64,000 bases of DNA from Candidatus Odinarchaeota archaeon (GTDB lineage Archaea; Asgardarchaeota; Odinarchaeia; Odinarchaeales; Odinarchaeaceae), in NCBI GenBank assembly GCA_016839265.1, contig JAEOUO010000002.1, forward strand, positions 1 to 64,000. The letters are read 5' to 3'. Both the position numbers and the translations under genes were made by a program. This document shows positions 1 to 8,529 of this stretch, piece by piece. The notes below the pieces were generated by a model that saw nothing but the letters and a program-made list of their open reading frames with translations, did not search any database and was not told where the DNA came from. How positions within the stretch are numbered: position 1 is the stretch's first letter; every line of letters starts with the position of its first letter.

Positions 1-5
1 ATATG

Positions 6-620
6 CTAATTACCTATAGGTTTACATAAAACACCTACCTGGAAGGGTGTTTTAACAGTTTTTAAAACTCTAAGCCCATTTCGTTTACATAAAGTTTTAA
101 GCTCGTCTCCTAAAATAGCCTTCTCATCTCCGTAATACCATACACTTAATCTCTCCTGTATAAACCTCCACATTTTATAGGTTTTAGAGGGTGTTGGAGC
201 GAAAATAATAGCGTAGCCTTCAGGTTTACAAAGTAAACCATGTAGTTTAATAAGTTTATTCAACTGTTTCTCACTAAAATGTTCGATTAACCCTTCACTA
301 TGAACTAAATCATAGCCCCCCTCTAATTTAAGTGAAAACAAGTCTCCCATAATAAATTTAACATTAATATTCTGATTGTAAAAGGTTTGTTTAGCTTTAA
401 TTATAGCAGTTTTCGAGTTATCTACTAAAGTAACAGTTCCTTTAAATAATTTAGCTAACGCTAGTGAAGTTCGACCGCTACCACACCCTAATTCTATTAT
501 TCTAGGTGATTCCAAGTCTAAGTTTTTAAGCAGTTTTTTATAACCCCTCCAGAGTATAGACCACCATAAAGGAACATTAGACCATGTTCTACTCCATTGA
601 GTCTCCCAGTCTTCGGACAC
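6..620 (-). CDS. Class I SAM-dependent methyltransferase
   Basis: A 204-residue protein with the Rossmann methyltransferase fold. Motif I, ELGCGSGRT, lies at about residues 43-51. An acidic residue follows in VTLVDNSK, and a post-motif stretch reads DLVHSEGLIEHF near residues 104-115. The length and the EGLIEHF segment resemble small-molecule or lipid methyltransferases of the Methyltransf_11/25 type. The substrate cannot be read from the sequence. The start is GTG, preceded by a GGTGG motif on the minus strand. It is divergent from the small GTPase gene, and its stop lies 6 bases from the window edge, so no operon partner downstream can be seen. Confident of the fold, not of the role. Confidence 0.8.
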   Translation of the reverse strand: MSEDWETQWSRTWSNVPLWWSILWRGYKKLLKNLDLESPRIIELGCGSGRTSLALAKLFKGTVTLVDNSKTAIIKAKQTFYNQNINVKFIMGDLFSLKLEGGYDLVHSEGLIEHFSEKQLNKLIKLHGLLCKPEGYAIIFAPTPSKTYKMWRFIQERLSVWYYGDEKAILGDELKTLCKRNGLRVLKTVKTPFQVGVLCKPIGN

Positions 621-734
621 AAAACCACCATTAAAATAAACTTCATAATTGAAAGCATAAGTATATTAAAATTTCTGTAAATATATATTAAAAGTACGAG
701 TCATAATAAAAACTTTGTTAAAAAAGTGATCTTC

Positions 735-1253
735 ATGGAAGGCAGATTCGTATTTAAGATAATTATAGTAGGAGATGCGGCTGTAGGGAAAACCAGCCTA
801 GTAAGAGGTTTCATAAAAGAGAGGTTTAGATCAGATTATCTACCAACGTTAGGTGTTGACATATACTATAAACAACTAACCGTAAACTCTACGCCTGTAG
901 ACTTATCTATATGGGATATAGCCGGTCAGAAAGGCTGGGAAATTATGCACAAAAATTATTTCAAAGGATCTGACGGCTGCATAGCTGTTTTCGATTTAAC
1001 TAGAAATAAAACATTAGCGAATCTTAACTCTTGGATTCTAAAAGTTAAAGAATACACTAAACCAGATATCCCTTGCATAATATTAGGTAATAAAAGTGAT
1101 CTAAAAATAGCGATTGAAGTAAAATCTTCTAATATCGAGAAAATCACTAAAGAAACAGGTTACTTATACTTTGAAACAAGCGCTAAAACCGGTTTAAACG
1201 TTGAGGAAGCGTTTACAACTCTTGTTAACTTAATACTTGCTAAAATAAAATAG
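735..1253 (+). CDS. Ras/Rab-like small GTPase
   Basis: A 172-residue stand-alone GTPase with all five G motifs of the Ras superfamily: GDAAVGKT (13-20), switch-I Thr in YLPTLGVD (near 38), WDIAGQ (60-65, keeping the Gln that orients catalytic water), NKSD (119-122) and ETSAK (147-151). YLPTLGVD most resembles the Rab effector loop, and WDIAGQ replaces the usual WDTAGQ. There is no C-terminal cysteine, so prenyl anchoring as in eukaryotic Rabs is not expected. An in-frame GTG at 726 would add three residues, but the ATG at 735 gives the normal family N-terminus. Such GTPases are abundant in Asgard archaea and rarer elsewhere in archaea. The neighbours suggest no partner. Confidence 0.93.
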   Translation: MEGRFVFKIIIVGDAAVGKTSLVRGFIKERFRSDYLPTLGVDIYYKQLTVNSTPVDLSIWDIAGQKGWEIMHKNYFKGSDGCIAVFDLTRNKTLANLNSWILKVKEYTKPDIPCIILGNKSDLKIAIEVKSSNIEKITKETGYLYFETSAKTGLNVEEAFTTLVNLILAKIK

Positions 1254-1425
1254 GTTTAAAATTCAACTCCGATTCTTCAATGCAATTTTAGGATGATAAA
1301 AATTATTTGAAAATGTTAAGTTAAATCTGTCAACTTCACATAATATCGTAAAATTAACTTTTTAGATAAAGATCTTGTTAAAGTTTCATTAACGAATTTT
1401 GAACATATCTAACTTTACTTCGCTT

Positions 1426-2934
1426 TTAATTAGATTTATATATTTTTGTAGTGCGGTTAGCAATATCTGTTACAGAACATACTAACATATATTTTCCTTC
1501 AATTACTTCAAAAGGATGGTAACCCCACCACTCAGATACTATGATATAATCTAACTTAGTCTCGTTGAGTAATGTAAAAAGAGTTGATTCGTTTTTTGGA
1601 AAAGAATAATATTCTTTGAATTTAAACTCAGTCCAAATGTTTACTTGATATATGAAGGGCGTTAGTATAGAACTCTCATTATCCTGTTTAAGATCTTTTA
1701 CAATTAGAGAAGCCATCCTTAAACTATCATATTCATATATTGTTAAATTTACATATCTATTATAGAAATTAAGCTCTGAGATTGAGTAATATACTGGTAG
1801 GGAAATTATTGTTGTGGATAGTAATATAATTAAAACAACAGTTCTTAACTCTCTTTTATTCTTTATAATTGAGCTCATATTATTCTTTATTTTTTGTATT
1901 TTAGAATTTACTACAATAATTGAATCCGCGATTAAAACGCTAAACAATACGATTATACCAAAGTATGCTGGTAGCAAATACCGCCAGCCAATGTTTAGAG
2001 CAACCTTAGCGGGATTAACATAAAGTAATATTAAATAAAATAACATGCTATAAAAGAATAAGCTTATTTCAAAAAACTCTATGCGTTTATTACGCCAAAC
2101 TTTTAATAATATAAAAATAAATACGATGCATGTTACTATAGTAAGATATTTCTCATATGACCAGTTACCTAAGCTAATTAATAAGTAAAAATTAGTTATT
2201 ATAATACTACCTAAATTAATTATAAACTGCTCAGCATTTTCTATCGATAACAAATTAAAATACCTTCTCATTTCCAAATACTTTGTTATTAAAAACCCTG
2301 TAGCTCCTATTACTACAATTAATAGAATTAAGCTAAGCAAACGTTTTTTGTAATTTTTAATAAAACCGATATTAGTTAGGATTAAAATCGGGACAGCGTA
2401 AAAGGCAGTCTCCTTTGTAAATAAACATATTAAAGCAGTTAAAATTGAAGGGAGAATATATCTTTTATCATAGTGTGTTTTATATAAAAAATAGTATAAA
2501 ACCACCAACCAAAATGCGATTGGTAAATCTATTAAATTACTTTGACTTGCAAGGATAAAAAAACTGCTTAAAGTTATGGAAATGCTACTTAACAATGATT
2601 TCAATATGCTACGGGTTATATCTAAGACCATTAAATATGTGACTATGGTTAGTGAAACCCCGTATAAGTAATTTACCCAAATGAAAATATCTAATGAAAA
2701 ACCAAATAGATAGTAAACTAGGAAGTAGGTTAGTAATGGTACGGCTCTACAGATAAGAATAGGATTAGATGCGATGTTTGCAATATTTTTCGAATTAACT
2801 AAATAATAAGCTTCATCAGGATAAAGGTTCCCTGTAGATCTTAAAGGATTATAAATTATGCGCACTATAAGAGAAACTAGTATTAAGCTGATAATAATTA
2901 GACTATGTGTAGTTAAAGTTTTATTCAAAAACAC
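1426..2934 (-). CDS. GT39/PMT-like membrane glycosyltransferase
   Basis: A 502-residue polytopic protein with about 11-12 hydrophobic segments and a soluble C-terminal tail of roughly 90 residues. After the first membrane helix comes an external loop containing PDEAYYLVNSKN, the acidic (DE) loop motif of GT-C enzymes in the ArnT/PMT group. These enzymes move a sugar from a polyprenyl-phosphate donor to an acceptor on the outer face of the membrane. Acceptor and sugar are unknown. The start used is GTG at 2934. A TTG two codons downstream at 2928 is possible because GGGGTG would then serve as ribosome binding site. The gene is unusually A+T rich even for this window. It is flanked by non-coding DNA on both sides. 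Confidence 0.75.
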   Translation of the reverse strand: MFLNKTLTTHSLIIISLILVSLIVRIIYNPLRSTGNLYPDEAYYLVNSKNIANIASNPILICRAVPLLTYFLVYYLFGFSLDIFIWVNYLYGVSLTIVTYLMVLDITRSILKSLLSSISITLSSFFILASQSNLIDLPIAFWLVVLYYFLYKTHYDKRYILPSILTALICLFTKETAFYAVPILILTNIGFIKNYKKRLLSLILLIVVIGATGFLITKYLEMRRYFNLLSIENAEQFIINLGSIIITNFYLLISLGNWSYEKYLTIVTCIVFIFILLKVWRNKRIEFFEISLFFYSMLFYLILLYVNPAKVALNIGWRYLLPAYFGIIVLFSVLIADSIIVVNSKIQKIKNNMSSIIKNKRELRTVVLIILLSTTIISLPVYYSISELNFYNRYVNLTIYEYDSLRMASLIVKDLKQDNESSILTPFIYQVNIWTEFKFKEYYSFPKNESTLFTLLNETKLDYIIVSEWWGYHPFEVIEGKYMLVCSVTDIANRTTKIYKSN

Positions 2935-3096
2935 CCCTTCTATTACCTTTAGTAATTGCTTATATACAAAATTTTTATTATTATCTTTTGAATAGCTGTG
3001 TATTTATTATTATGCAAAAATTTAAAAATAGTATTGGCTTAATTCTTAACGTTCACAGAATATAAATTGGGAGGATAGTGTTAGAAACAGTAGTTT

Positions 3097-3110
3097 AGGC
3101 TTTTAAGCCT
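3097..3110. repeat. Short inverted repeat upstream of EF-2-like gene
   Basis: AGGCTT-TT-AAGCCT is a perfect 6-bp inverted repeat with a 2-bp centre, lying about 60 bases before the EF-2-like start and just upstream of the putative TATA element. It could be an operator or chance. No second copy was noticed. Confidence 0.3.
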
Positions 3111-3119
3111 TAAAACATT

Positions 3120-3127
3120 TTTAAATA
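3120..3127 (+). promoter_or_regulatory. Putative TATA box of EF-2-like gene
   Basis: TTTAAATA, preceded by an A-rich BRE-like stretch, lies 43-50 bases before the start codon. That would give a leader of about 20-25 bases containing the GGTGG ribosome binding site. Called by eye from archaeal promoter spacing. Confidence 0.4.
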
Positions 3128-3169
3128 TGTGGCAAGTTTAATTATTTAATTTTAACATGGTGGATTAAT

Positions 3170-5386
3170 ATGGTGAAAATTAAGAACGCTGATGAGATAA
3201 GGAATCTTATTCAAAACTGTCCATATGAGCAGAGGAGAATATTCTCTATTACCGCTCATATAGACCACGGTAAAACAACTATGACTGATTATCTTCTAAG
3301 GCGCGCTGGATTGATGAGTGATGATGCAGCGGGTATGGTTCTTATGACTGATAGTGACCCTGAAGAGCAGCTTAGAAACATAACTATCTTTACAAGTGTA
3401 GCTCAATTAAGTTATGAGTATAAAGGTAAAGAATATCTGTTTCAAATAAATGATACACCAGGTCACATAAGCTTTACCGGGGAGGTTTCTAGGGCTTTAA
3501 GAGGTTCAGATGGTGCTGTTATTCTAGTGGATGCTCTTGAAGGGGTTATGACGCAGACTGAAACAAATATAAGGTTAGCGGTAGGCGCTGAATTATGTAA
3601 ACCTGTTTTATTCATAAATAAAGTTGATAGATTGATTAGTGAGTTAAGATTAGAACCTAAGAAAGTTTCTCAAAAAATCGATCAAATAATCAATAAAGTT
3701 AACGATCTTATACTTAAAATCGCTCCCCCAGATTTAGCGAAGAGTTGGATGGTAAGATTTGATAATAATAGTGTAGCATTCGGCTCAGCGAAACACGGGT
3801 GGGCTGTCACCTATGATATTATAAAAGAAAAGAATATCCCGCCTCTTATATTCTTTGAGAAATATAAGCAAGGTGAGGAAGGTATTAAATGGATGCGTCA
3901 AAATCTCCCTCTCGATGAGGCTATTCTCAGAATGGTTATACAGCATTTACCGGATCCGAAAACAGCTCAAAAATACAGGATGCGCCGAATTTGGTCGGGG
4001 GATGTAAACTCTGAGATAGGTGTGAGAATCGCTGAATGCGATCCTGATGGTCCTCTTCTAGGGATGTTCACAAAAATATTCATAGACCCTAAGTCTAAGC
4101 GGCCTACCTTAATAGGTAGAGTATTCTCCGGGACTCTTAAAACAGGTGATCTGATATATTTAGTTAACCAGAAAAAAGAGGAGAGAGTTAAAAGACTAGG
4201 CGTAATGGAGATCACTGATATATTAGACTGCGAGAGTATACCTGCAGGTAACTTATTCGCTGTATTCGGTTTTATGACTCCTGCTGGTGAAACATTCATT
4301 CAACCCGGTTCGAATATACCCCCGTTCGAGGAAATAACTTATGTAGCTGAACCTGTAGTTAGTAAAAGTATAAAACCGATTGACCCTCAGGATTTAGCCA
4401 GGCTCGGTGAAGTGGTATCTAAATGGATTATGGCTGATCCGACAGCCGAGTTTAAATTTAACCAAGAGAGCGGTGAATATATTCTCAGCGGCATTGATCC
4501 TCTTCAAATTGAAATACTAACCAAAAGAATAAACGATCAAGTTCCGATAAATGTAAGTCCACCTGTGATAGTATACAGGGAGAAAGCGTCAAAACAAGGG
4601 GTTGAGATTCATACAAAATCTCCGAACGGACATAACCGTATAAAACTTTATGTTGAACCGTTAGATGAAACCACAGTAGAGCTTATAAAGAAAGGCGAGA
4701 TCTCAATCGAGCAGGATGCTAAAGTGAGAGGTGACATTCTTAGAGAAAAAGCTAACTGGGATGCGAAACTAGTCAGAAAAATATGGGATATTTACGGAAC
4801 CAATGTTTTCATAGATAATACTAGTGGTGTTCAGAGACTTGAAAGAATAAAATCTTATATTATGTCGATTTTTAGAGATTTTATAAACGGAGGGACACTC
4901 GCTAAAGAGCCTGTGATGAATCTTAAAGTAGTTATGACTGATGCGACGGTTCACGTTGATCCAGCGCATACAGGTTACCATGAAATAGCAGGAATGGTTT
5001 CTTCAGCACTTAATATCAGTTTTCTAACAGGGGAGCCTAAACTTTACGAGCCTATTCTTAAAGTTAACATTAAGACACCTTTAGGAACTGAAGGTGAAAT
5101 TATTAAAGTGGTTAACAAGCATAGAGGCCAAGTCACTAATATGGAGACAGAAGAAGATACAACTGTTATAACAGCTTCAATTCCTACAGCTGAAACGCTT
5201 GGAATCGCTGACGAGTTTAGAAGTGCAACCGCGGGTAAAGCATTCTTCGGCTACGAGTTTATCGGTTTCCAGCCTCTACCTGAAAATCTTCAAATACCTA
5301 AGATTCTTGAAATTAGAAAGAGGAAAGGTATTTCAGAAGAGCTTCCTACAGTGAAATTATGGGAGAGATTTATCTACAAAACATAA
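3170..5386 (+). CDS. Elongation factor 2 paralogue (aEF-2p type)
   Basis: A 738-residue translational GTPase colinear with EF-2: G domain with AHIDHGKT (29-36), NDTPGH and NKVD, then domains II-V. It departs from canonical archaeal EF-2 at several functional sites. Switch I reads RNITI where RGITI is usual, and the G3 region reads DTPGHISF where DTPGHVDF is usual. The domain IV tip, normally DAxHRGPxQ, reads DPAHTGYHEIAG. The histidine that would be diphthamide is kept (His600), but its flanking loop is not. This matches the second EF-2 described in Asgard and Korarchaeota genomes that lack diphthamide synthesis. It may be a translation factor with altered translocase function. A canonical EF-2 should exist elsewhere in the genome. 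The start follows ATGGTGG. Confidence 0.85.
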   Translation: MVKIKNADEIRNLIQNCPYEQRRIFSITAHIDHGKTTMTDYLLRRAGLMSDDAAGMVLMTDSDPEEQLRNITIFTSVAQLSYEYKGKEYLFQINDTPGHISFTGEVSRALRGSDGAVILVDALEGVMTQTETNIRLAVGAELCKPVLFINKVDRLISELRLEPKKVSQKIDQIINKVNDLILKIAPPDLAKSWMVRFDNNSVAFGSAKHGWAVTYDIIKEKNIPPLIFFEKYKQGEEGIKWMRQNLPLDEAILRMVIQHLPDPKTAQKYRMRRIWSGDVNSEIGVRIAECDPDGPLLGMFTKIFIDPKSKRPTLIGRVFSGTLKTGDLIYLVNQKKEERVKRLGVMEITDILDCESIPAGNLFAVFGFMTPAGETFIQPGSNIPPFEEITYVAEPVVSKSIKPIDPQDLARLGEVVSKWIMADPTAEFKFNQESGEYILSGIDPLQIEILTKRINDQVPINVSPPVIVYREKASKQGVEIHTKSPNGHNRIKLYVEPLDETTVELIKKGEISIEQDAKVRGDILREKANWDAKLVRKIWDIYGTNVFIDNTSGVQRLERIKSYIMSIFRDFINGGTLAKEPVMNLKVVMTDATVHVDPAHTGYHEIAGMVSSALNISFLTGEPKLYEPILKVNIKTPLGTEGEIIKVVNKHRGQVTNMETEEDTTVITASIPTAETLGIADEFRSATAGKAFFGYEFIGFQPLPENLQIPKILEIRKRKGISEELPTVKLWERFIYKT

Positions 5387-5392
5387 TCTCCC

Positions 5393-5399
5393 TTTTTTT
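5393..5399 (+). terminator. T-run terminator after EF-2-like gene
   Basis: A run of seven T follows CTCCC directly after the EF-2-like stop codon, the usual form of an archaeal intrinsic terminator. No hairpin is needed. Confidence 0.45.
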
Positions 5400-5488
5400 A
5401 GGGGCTGATTTTTACGGTTAAAAATGAGGTTGTAGCAGCTTTATCCGGCGGCTTAATAGGATTCGGGGATCCGCTTATAAAAATTAGT

Positions 5489-5833
5489 ATGGAGGCGGCT
5501 GGCCTTAATAATTTTTTATTTTATGATATTATAAGCTGGGGTTCACTGCTTTTAAACTGGCATTTCCTTTTAGGGATGAGCTTAGCGCTTTTAGGTAGTA
5601 TAATCTACGTTGTAGCGTTATCTAAGGGTAAGGCTTCTATAATTAACCCTCTCTCAGGCGGCGCTTCGTATATAACAATAGTTATATTATCATATATTTT
5701 GCTAGGTGAAAGTATCACGATACCTAAAACTATCGGCATATTCATTATTATATTAGGAATATACTTGTTAAGTCACTTCTCAAATAATAAACCAACGAAT
5801 ATAGTAAATAATACTAGTGGTGAAAACGTCTGA
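5489..5833 (+). CDS. Half-size DMT/SMR-like membrane protein, first of a pair
   Basis: From the first in-frame ATG this is a 114-residue protein with three clear helices (WHFLLGMSLALLGSIIYVVA, the GGASYITIVILSYILLGES segment, TIGIFIIILGIYLLSHF) and a short polar tail. The LLGES-xxx-KxxGIxxIxxGIxLL pattern is that of the drug/metabolite transporter (EamA/SMR) half-unit. The frame stays open back to 5402. The extra residues encode a further helix, ending in a FGDPLIKIS segment, that would complete a four-helix SMR unit, yet they contain no ATG, GTG or TTG. The true start is therefore unresolved and probably near 5414. The stop overlaps the next start (TGATG), so the two products are likely made together as a heteromer. 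Substrate unknown. Confidence 0.7.
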   Translation: MEAAGLNNFLFYDIISWGSLLLNWHFLLGMSLALLGSIIYVVALSKGKASIINPLSGGASYITIVILSYILLGESITIPKTIGIFIIILGIYLLSHFSNNKPTNIVNNTSGENV

Positions 5834-6231
5834 TGCTTCAAATACCTTTAGAAAACTTGCTGATCAGTATCATCTTTGTTATATTAGCGTCAGCTATATT
5901 CGGTGCGGCTACGCTTTTATTTAAGAAAGCCACAATGGCTGTTGGTGAAATAAAAGTTCATGAGTTTAAAAAAGATTTTAAAGGAAAGGTTAGCAAACTG
6001 CTCAATAAATATATGGCTATAGCTATAATTCTTCAACTTGTAGCGTGGTTAATATTTTTAATGGCTATCTCTCGTTACCAGGTTAGTATAATTGTCCCAG
6101 TATTATCTACTACGTATATTTTCACAGCGTTTTATTGTAATCGTTTTCTTAAAGAAAAATTAAGCTGGAGGGAGATGCTAGGTATTTTAATAATCATTCT
6201 AGGCGTTATTATTTTAACATATCCCTTTTAG
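5833..6231 (+). CDS. Half-size DMT/SMR-like membrane protein, second of a pair
   Basis: A 132-residue protein with four predicted helices: IIFVILASAIFGAATLLF, a MAIAIILQLVAWLIFLMAI segment, QVSIIVPVLSTTYIFTAF and EMLGILIIILGVIILTYPF. A basic loop (HEFKKDFKGKVSK) sits between helices 1 and 2. The C-terminal LKEKLSW-RE-MLGI-LII-LGV pattern matches the SMR/EamA half-unit. Its ATG overlaps the preceding TGA by one base, so translational coupling is likely. Paired half-size DMT proteins usually form an antiparallel heterodimer that exports a small metabolite or polyprenyl-linked sugar. Which of these applies here cannot be told. Confidence 0.75.
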   Translation: MLQIPLENLLISIIFVILASAIFGAATLLFKKATMAVGEIKVHEFKKDFKGKVSKLLNKYMAIAIILQLVAWLIFLMAISRYQVSIIVPVLSTTYIFTAFYCNRFLKEKLSWREMLGILIIILGVIILTYPF

Positions 6232-6394
6232 TTTTTTATTGAAAAATTTTAATATTTTAGTTTGTGAAGATATACGCTTATACTATGATATTTTAACTGA
6301 TGAAACCCTAGATTCTACAATATTAATATAAACTATATATGAAAACTTATAAAGAGATGAAAGTTAACGCATTTAATATAAACGATGATTTAAA

Positions 6395-8509
6395 ATGTCT
6401 AATTCGAATACTCTTATGACATCTTTGTTTAACCCTAAATCTGTCTGTGTAATAGGGGCTTCCACTAAACCTGGTAAACTCGGTTATAATATCTTAGAGA
6501 ATATAGTGAAATACGGTTACCCAGGGCGCGTGTATCCTGTTAACCCTCATTATCAAAATATTCTCGGCTTAAAAGTTTATTCAAGTGTAAGTGAAATAGA
6601 TGATGAAATAGATTTAGCGGTTATTGTGATACCTGCGGAAGCGGTTGTTAAAGTAGCTGAAGAATGCGGTGTTAAACAGGTTAAAAACATTGTAGTTATA
6701 TCAGCCGGGTTTAAAGAGACGGGGAAAGAAGGGGCTGAAAGAGAGAAAGCTCTTAAAGATATATGTGAAAAGTATAAGATGAAGCTGCTCGGACCGAACT
6801 GTCTAGGCGTTATAGATACCTTCACACCTTTAAACGCTTCTTTCGCAGCGCAGATGCCTTTAAAAGGTAATATAGCGTTTATCTCTCAGTCCGGTGCTCT
6901 GGGAACAGCGATACTTGACTGGTCTTTTAAGAATAGAATAGGCTTCAGTAAAGTGATAAGTTTAGGTAATAAAGCAGATCTATCTGAATCGGATTTCATT
7001 GCAGCGTTAGCAGAAGACGTTAACACTAAGGTAATCCTTCTTTATATTGAAGATGTTAAAGACGGTGATAAATTTATTGAAAACCTAAGAAAAACTGTTA
7101 GAATAAAACCGGTGCTAGTTTTAAAATCAGGTTCATCCGCAGCTGGGCAAAGAGCAGCAGCCTCTCATACCGGATCTCTTGCAGGTAGTAAAATAGCTTA
7201 TGAAACCATGTTTAAACAATTCGGTGCTTTACAAGTGGAAACTATATCTGATTTATTTAATTACGCGAAGGTTTTTTCAACTCAACCTCTGCCGAAGGAT
7301 AACGCTGTATGTATTTTAACTAACGCCGGCGGGCCCGGTATTATAGCTACAGATGCCTGTGAACGGTATGGTTTAAAACTAGCTTCACTTAACTCTGAAA
7401 CTTTGAATAATCTTAGAAAACAGCTACCCTCAAACGCTTCTATTTATAATCCTGTGGATATCCTAGGTGATGCTCAACCTGAACGTTATTATACAGCTTT
7501 GGAAGCACTTAAAAATGATGATAATATAAGTTCTATAATAATTATTTTAACACCTCAAGCTACAACTAAGCCTACTGAAACTGTTTTAAAGTTAATTAAA
7601 CTCGTTGATAAACTTGATAAACCGGTAACTTTTTCTATAATGGGCGGAGAGCAAGTTACTGAAGCTAAGAAAATTTTATCCGAGAATAATATTCCCGTTT
7701 TCAGTTTTCCAGAAGATGCGGTTGAGAGTATAGCCGCTTTAACCCGTTACACGTTTATTCGCGAAAAGAAGCTGTCGCATAGAAAATTTAGAATTTCAGC
7801 GAATAAAGAAGCTGTCCGTGAAATAATTAAGAAAGTTTTAAATGAGGGCCGTCGAACTCTTTTATCAAGTGAAGCGTGTAAAATACTAGGTTTTTACGGG
7901 GTTAAAACACCTAAAGTTTATTTAGCTTCAAATAGTGATGAAGCCTGTTCTGCTGCCACTGAAATAGGTTACCCTGTTACTTTGAAAATCGCCTCACCTG
8001 ATATAATTCATAAATCTGATGTAGGGGGCGTAGCTTTAAATGTGAAAAACGAAGAGGATGTGAGGAAAATCTTCATAGGAATGGTGGCCAATGCGCACAA
8101 GTTTTTCCCGAATGCTAGAATATACGGGGTTGAAGTATACGAGTATGTTGAAAAAAGCCGAGAGGTTATAATCGGAGTTAATAAGGATCTTCAATTCGGT
8201 CACCTTTTAATGTTCGGGCTTGGTGGAGTATACGTTAATTTTCTCAGAGATGTAGCTTTCAGAATAGTGCCGGTTAATACTCAGGATATTGATGAAATGA
8301 TAAAAGAAACAAGAGTGTATACTCTACTTAAAGGAGTCCGCGGGGAGAAGCCTGCTGACATCGACTCTGTTATTAAAACTATTATTGCTGCATCTCAACT
8401 AGTGCAGGATTTCCCGGTTATATCCGAGTTAGATGTTAACCCGTTATTTGTTTATAATAAGGGTGAAGGCTGCATGGCTGTTGATGTTAAAATGTCTTTA
8501 TATATTTGA
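6395..8509 (+). CDS. ADP-forming acetate/acyl-CoA synthetase, fused alpha-beta
   Basis: A 704-residue NDP-forming acyl-CoA synthetase. Residues 1-140 are the CoA-binding domain (CVIGASTKPGKLGYN). Residues 150-460 are succinyl-CoA-ligase-like, with the phosphohistidine loop AASHTGSLAGS (His258). Residues 480-704 are the ATP-grasp domain. In archaea this enzyme turns acetyl-CoA or another acyl-CoA into free acid while making ATP from ADP and phosphate, the last energy step of peptide and sugar fermentation. It works in the cytosol. The fused alpha-beta order is common in archaea. Its stop overlaps the region just before the BioD/DRTGG gene, so the two probably form an operon. An acetate transporter lies nearby. 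Substrate range (acetate or branched or aryl acids) is not visible. Confidence 0.9.
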   Translation: MSNSNTLMTSLFNPKSVCVIGASTKPGKLGYNILENIVKYGYPGRVYPVNPHYQNILGLKVYSSVSEIDDEIDLAVIVIPAEAVVKVAEECGVKQVKNIVVISAGFKETGKEGAEREKALKDICEKYKMKLLGPNCLGVIDTFTPLNASFAAQMPLKGNIAFISQSGALGTAILDWSFKNRIGFSKVISLGNKADLSESDFIAALAEDVNTKVILLYIEDVKDGDKFIENLRKTVRIKPVLVLKSGSSAAGQRAAASHTGSLAGSKIAYETMFKQFGALQVETISDLFNYAKVFSTQPLPKDNAVCILTNAGGPGIIATDACERYGLKLASLNSETLNNLRKQLPSNASIYNPVDILGDAQPERYYTALEALKNDDNISSIIIILTPQATTKPTETVLKLIKLVDKLDKPVTFSIMGGEQVTEAKKILSENNIPVFSFPEDAVESIAALTRYTFIREKKLSHRKFRISANKEAVREIIKKVLNEGRRTLLSSEACKILGFYGVKTPKVYLASNSDEACSAATEIGYPVTLKIASPDIIHKSDVGGVALNVKNEEDVRKIFIGMVANAHKFFPNARIYGVEVYEYVEKSREVIIGVNKDLQFGHLLMFGLGGVYVNFLRDVAFRIVPVNTQDIDEMIKETRVYTLLKGVRGEKPADIDSVIKTIIAASQLVQDFPVISELDVNPLFVYNKGEGCMAVDVKMSLYI

Positions 8510-8529
8510 AAAAAATTATAGGTGATAAT

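Noticed and set aside
726..734. GTG start for the Ras-like GTPase
   Set aside because: It adds only MIF before an ATG that gives the normal GTPase N-terminus, and there is no clear ribosome binding site for it.
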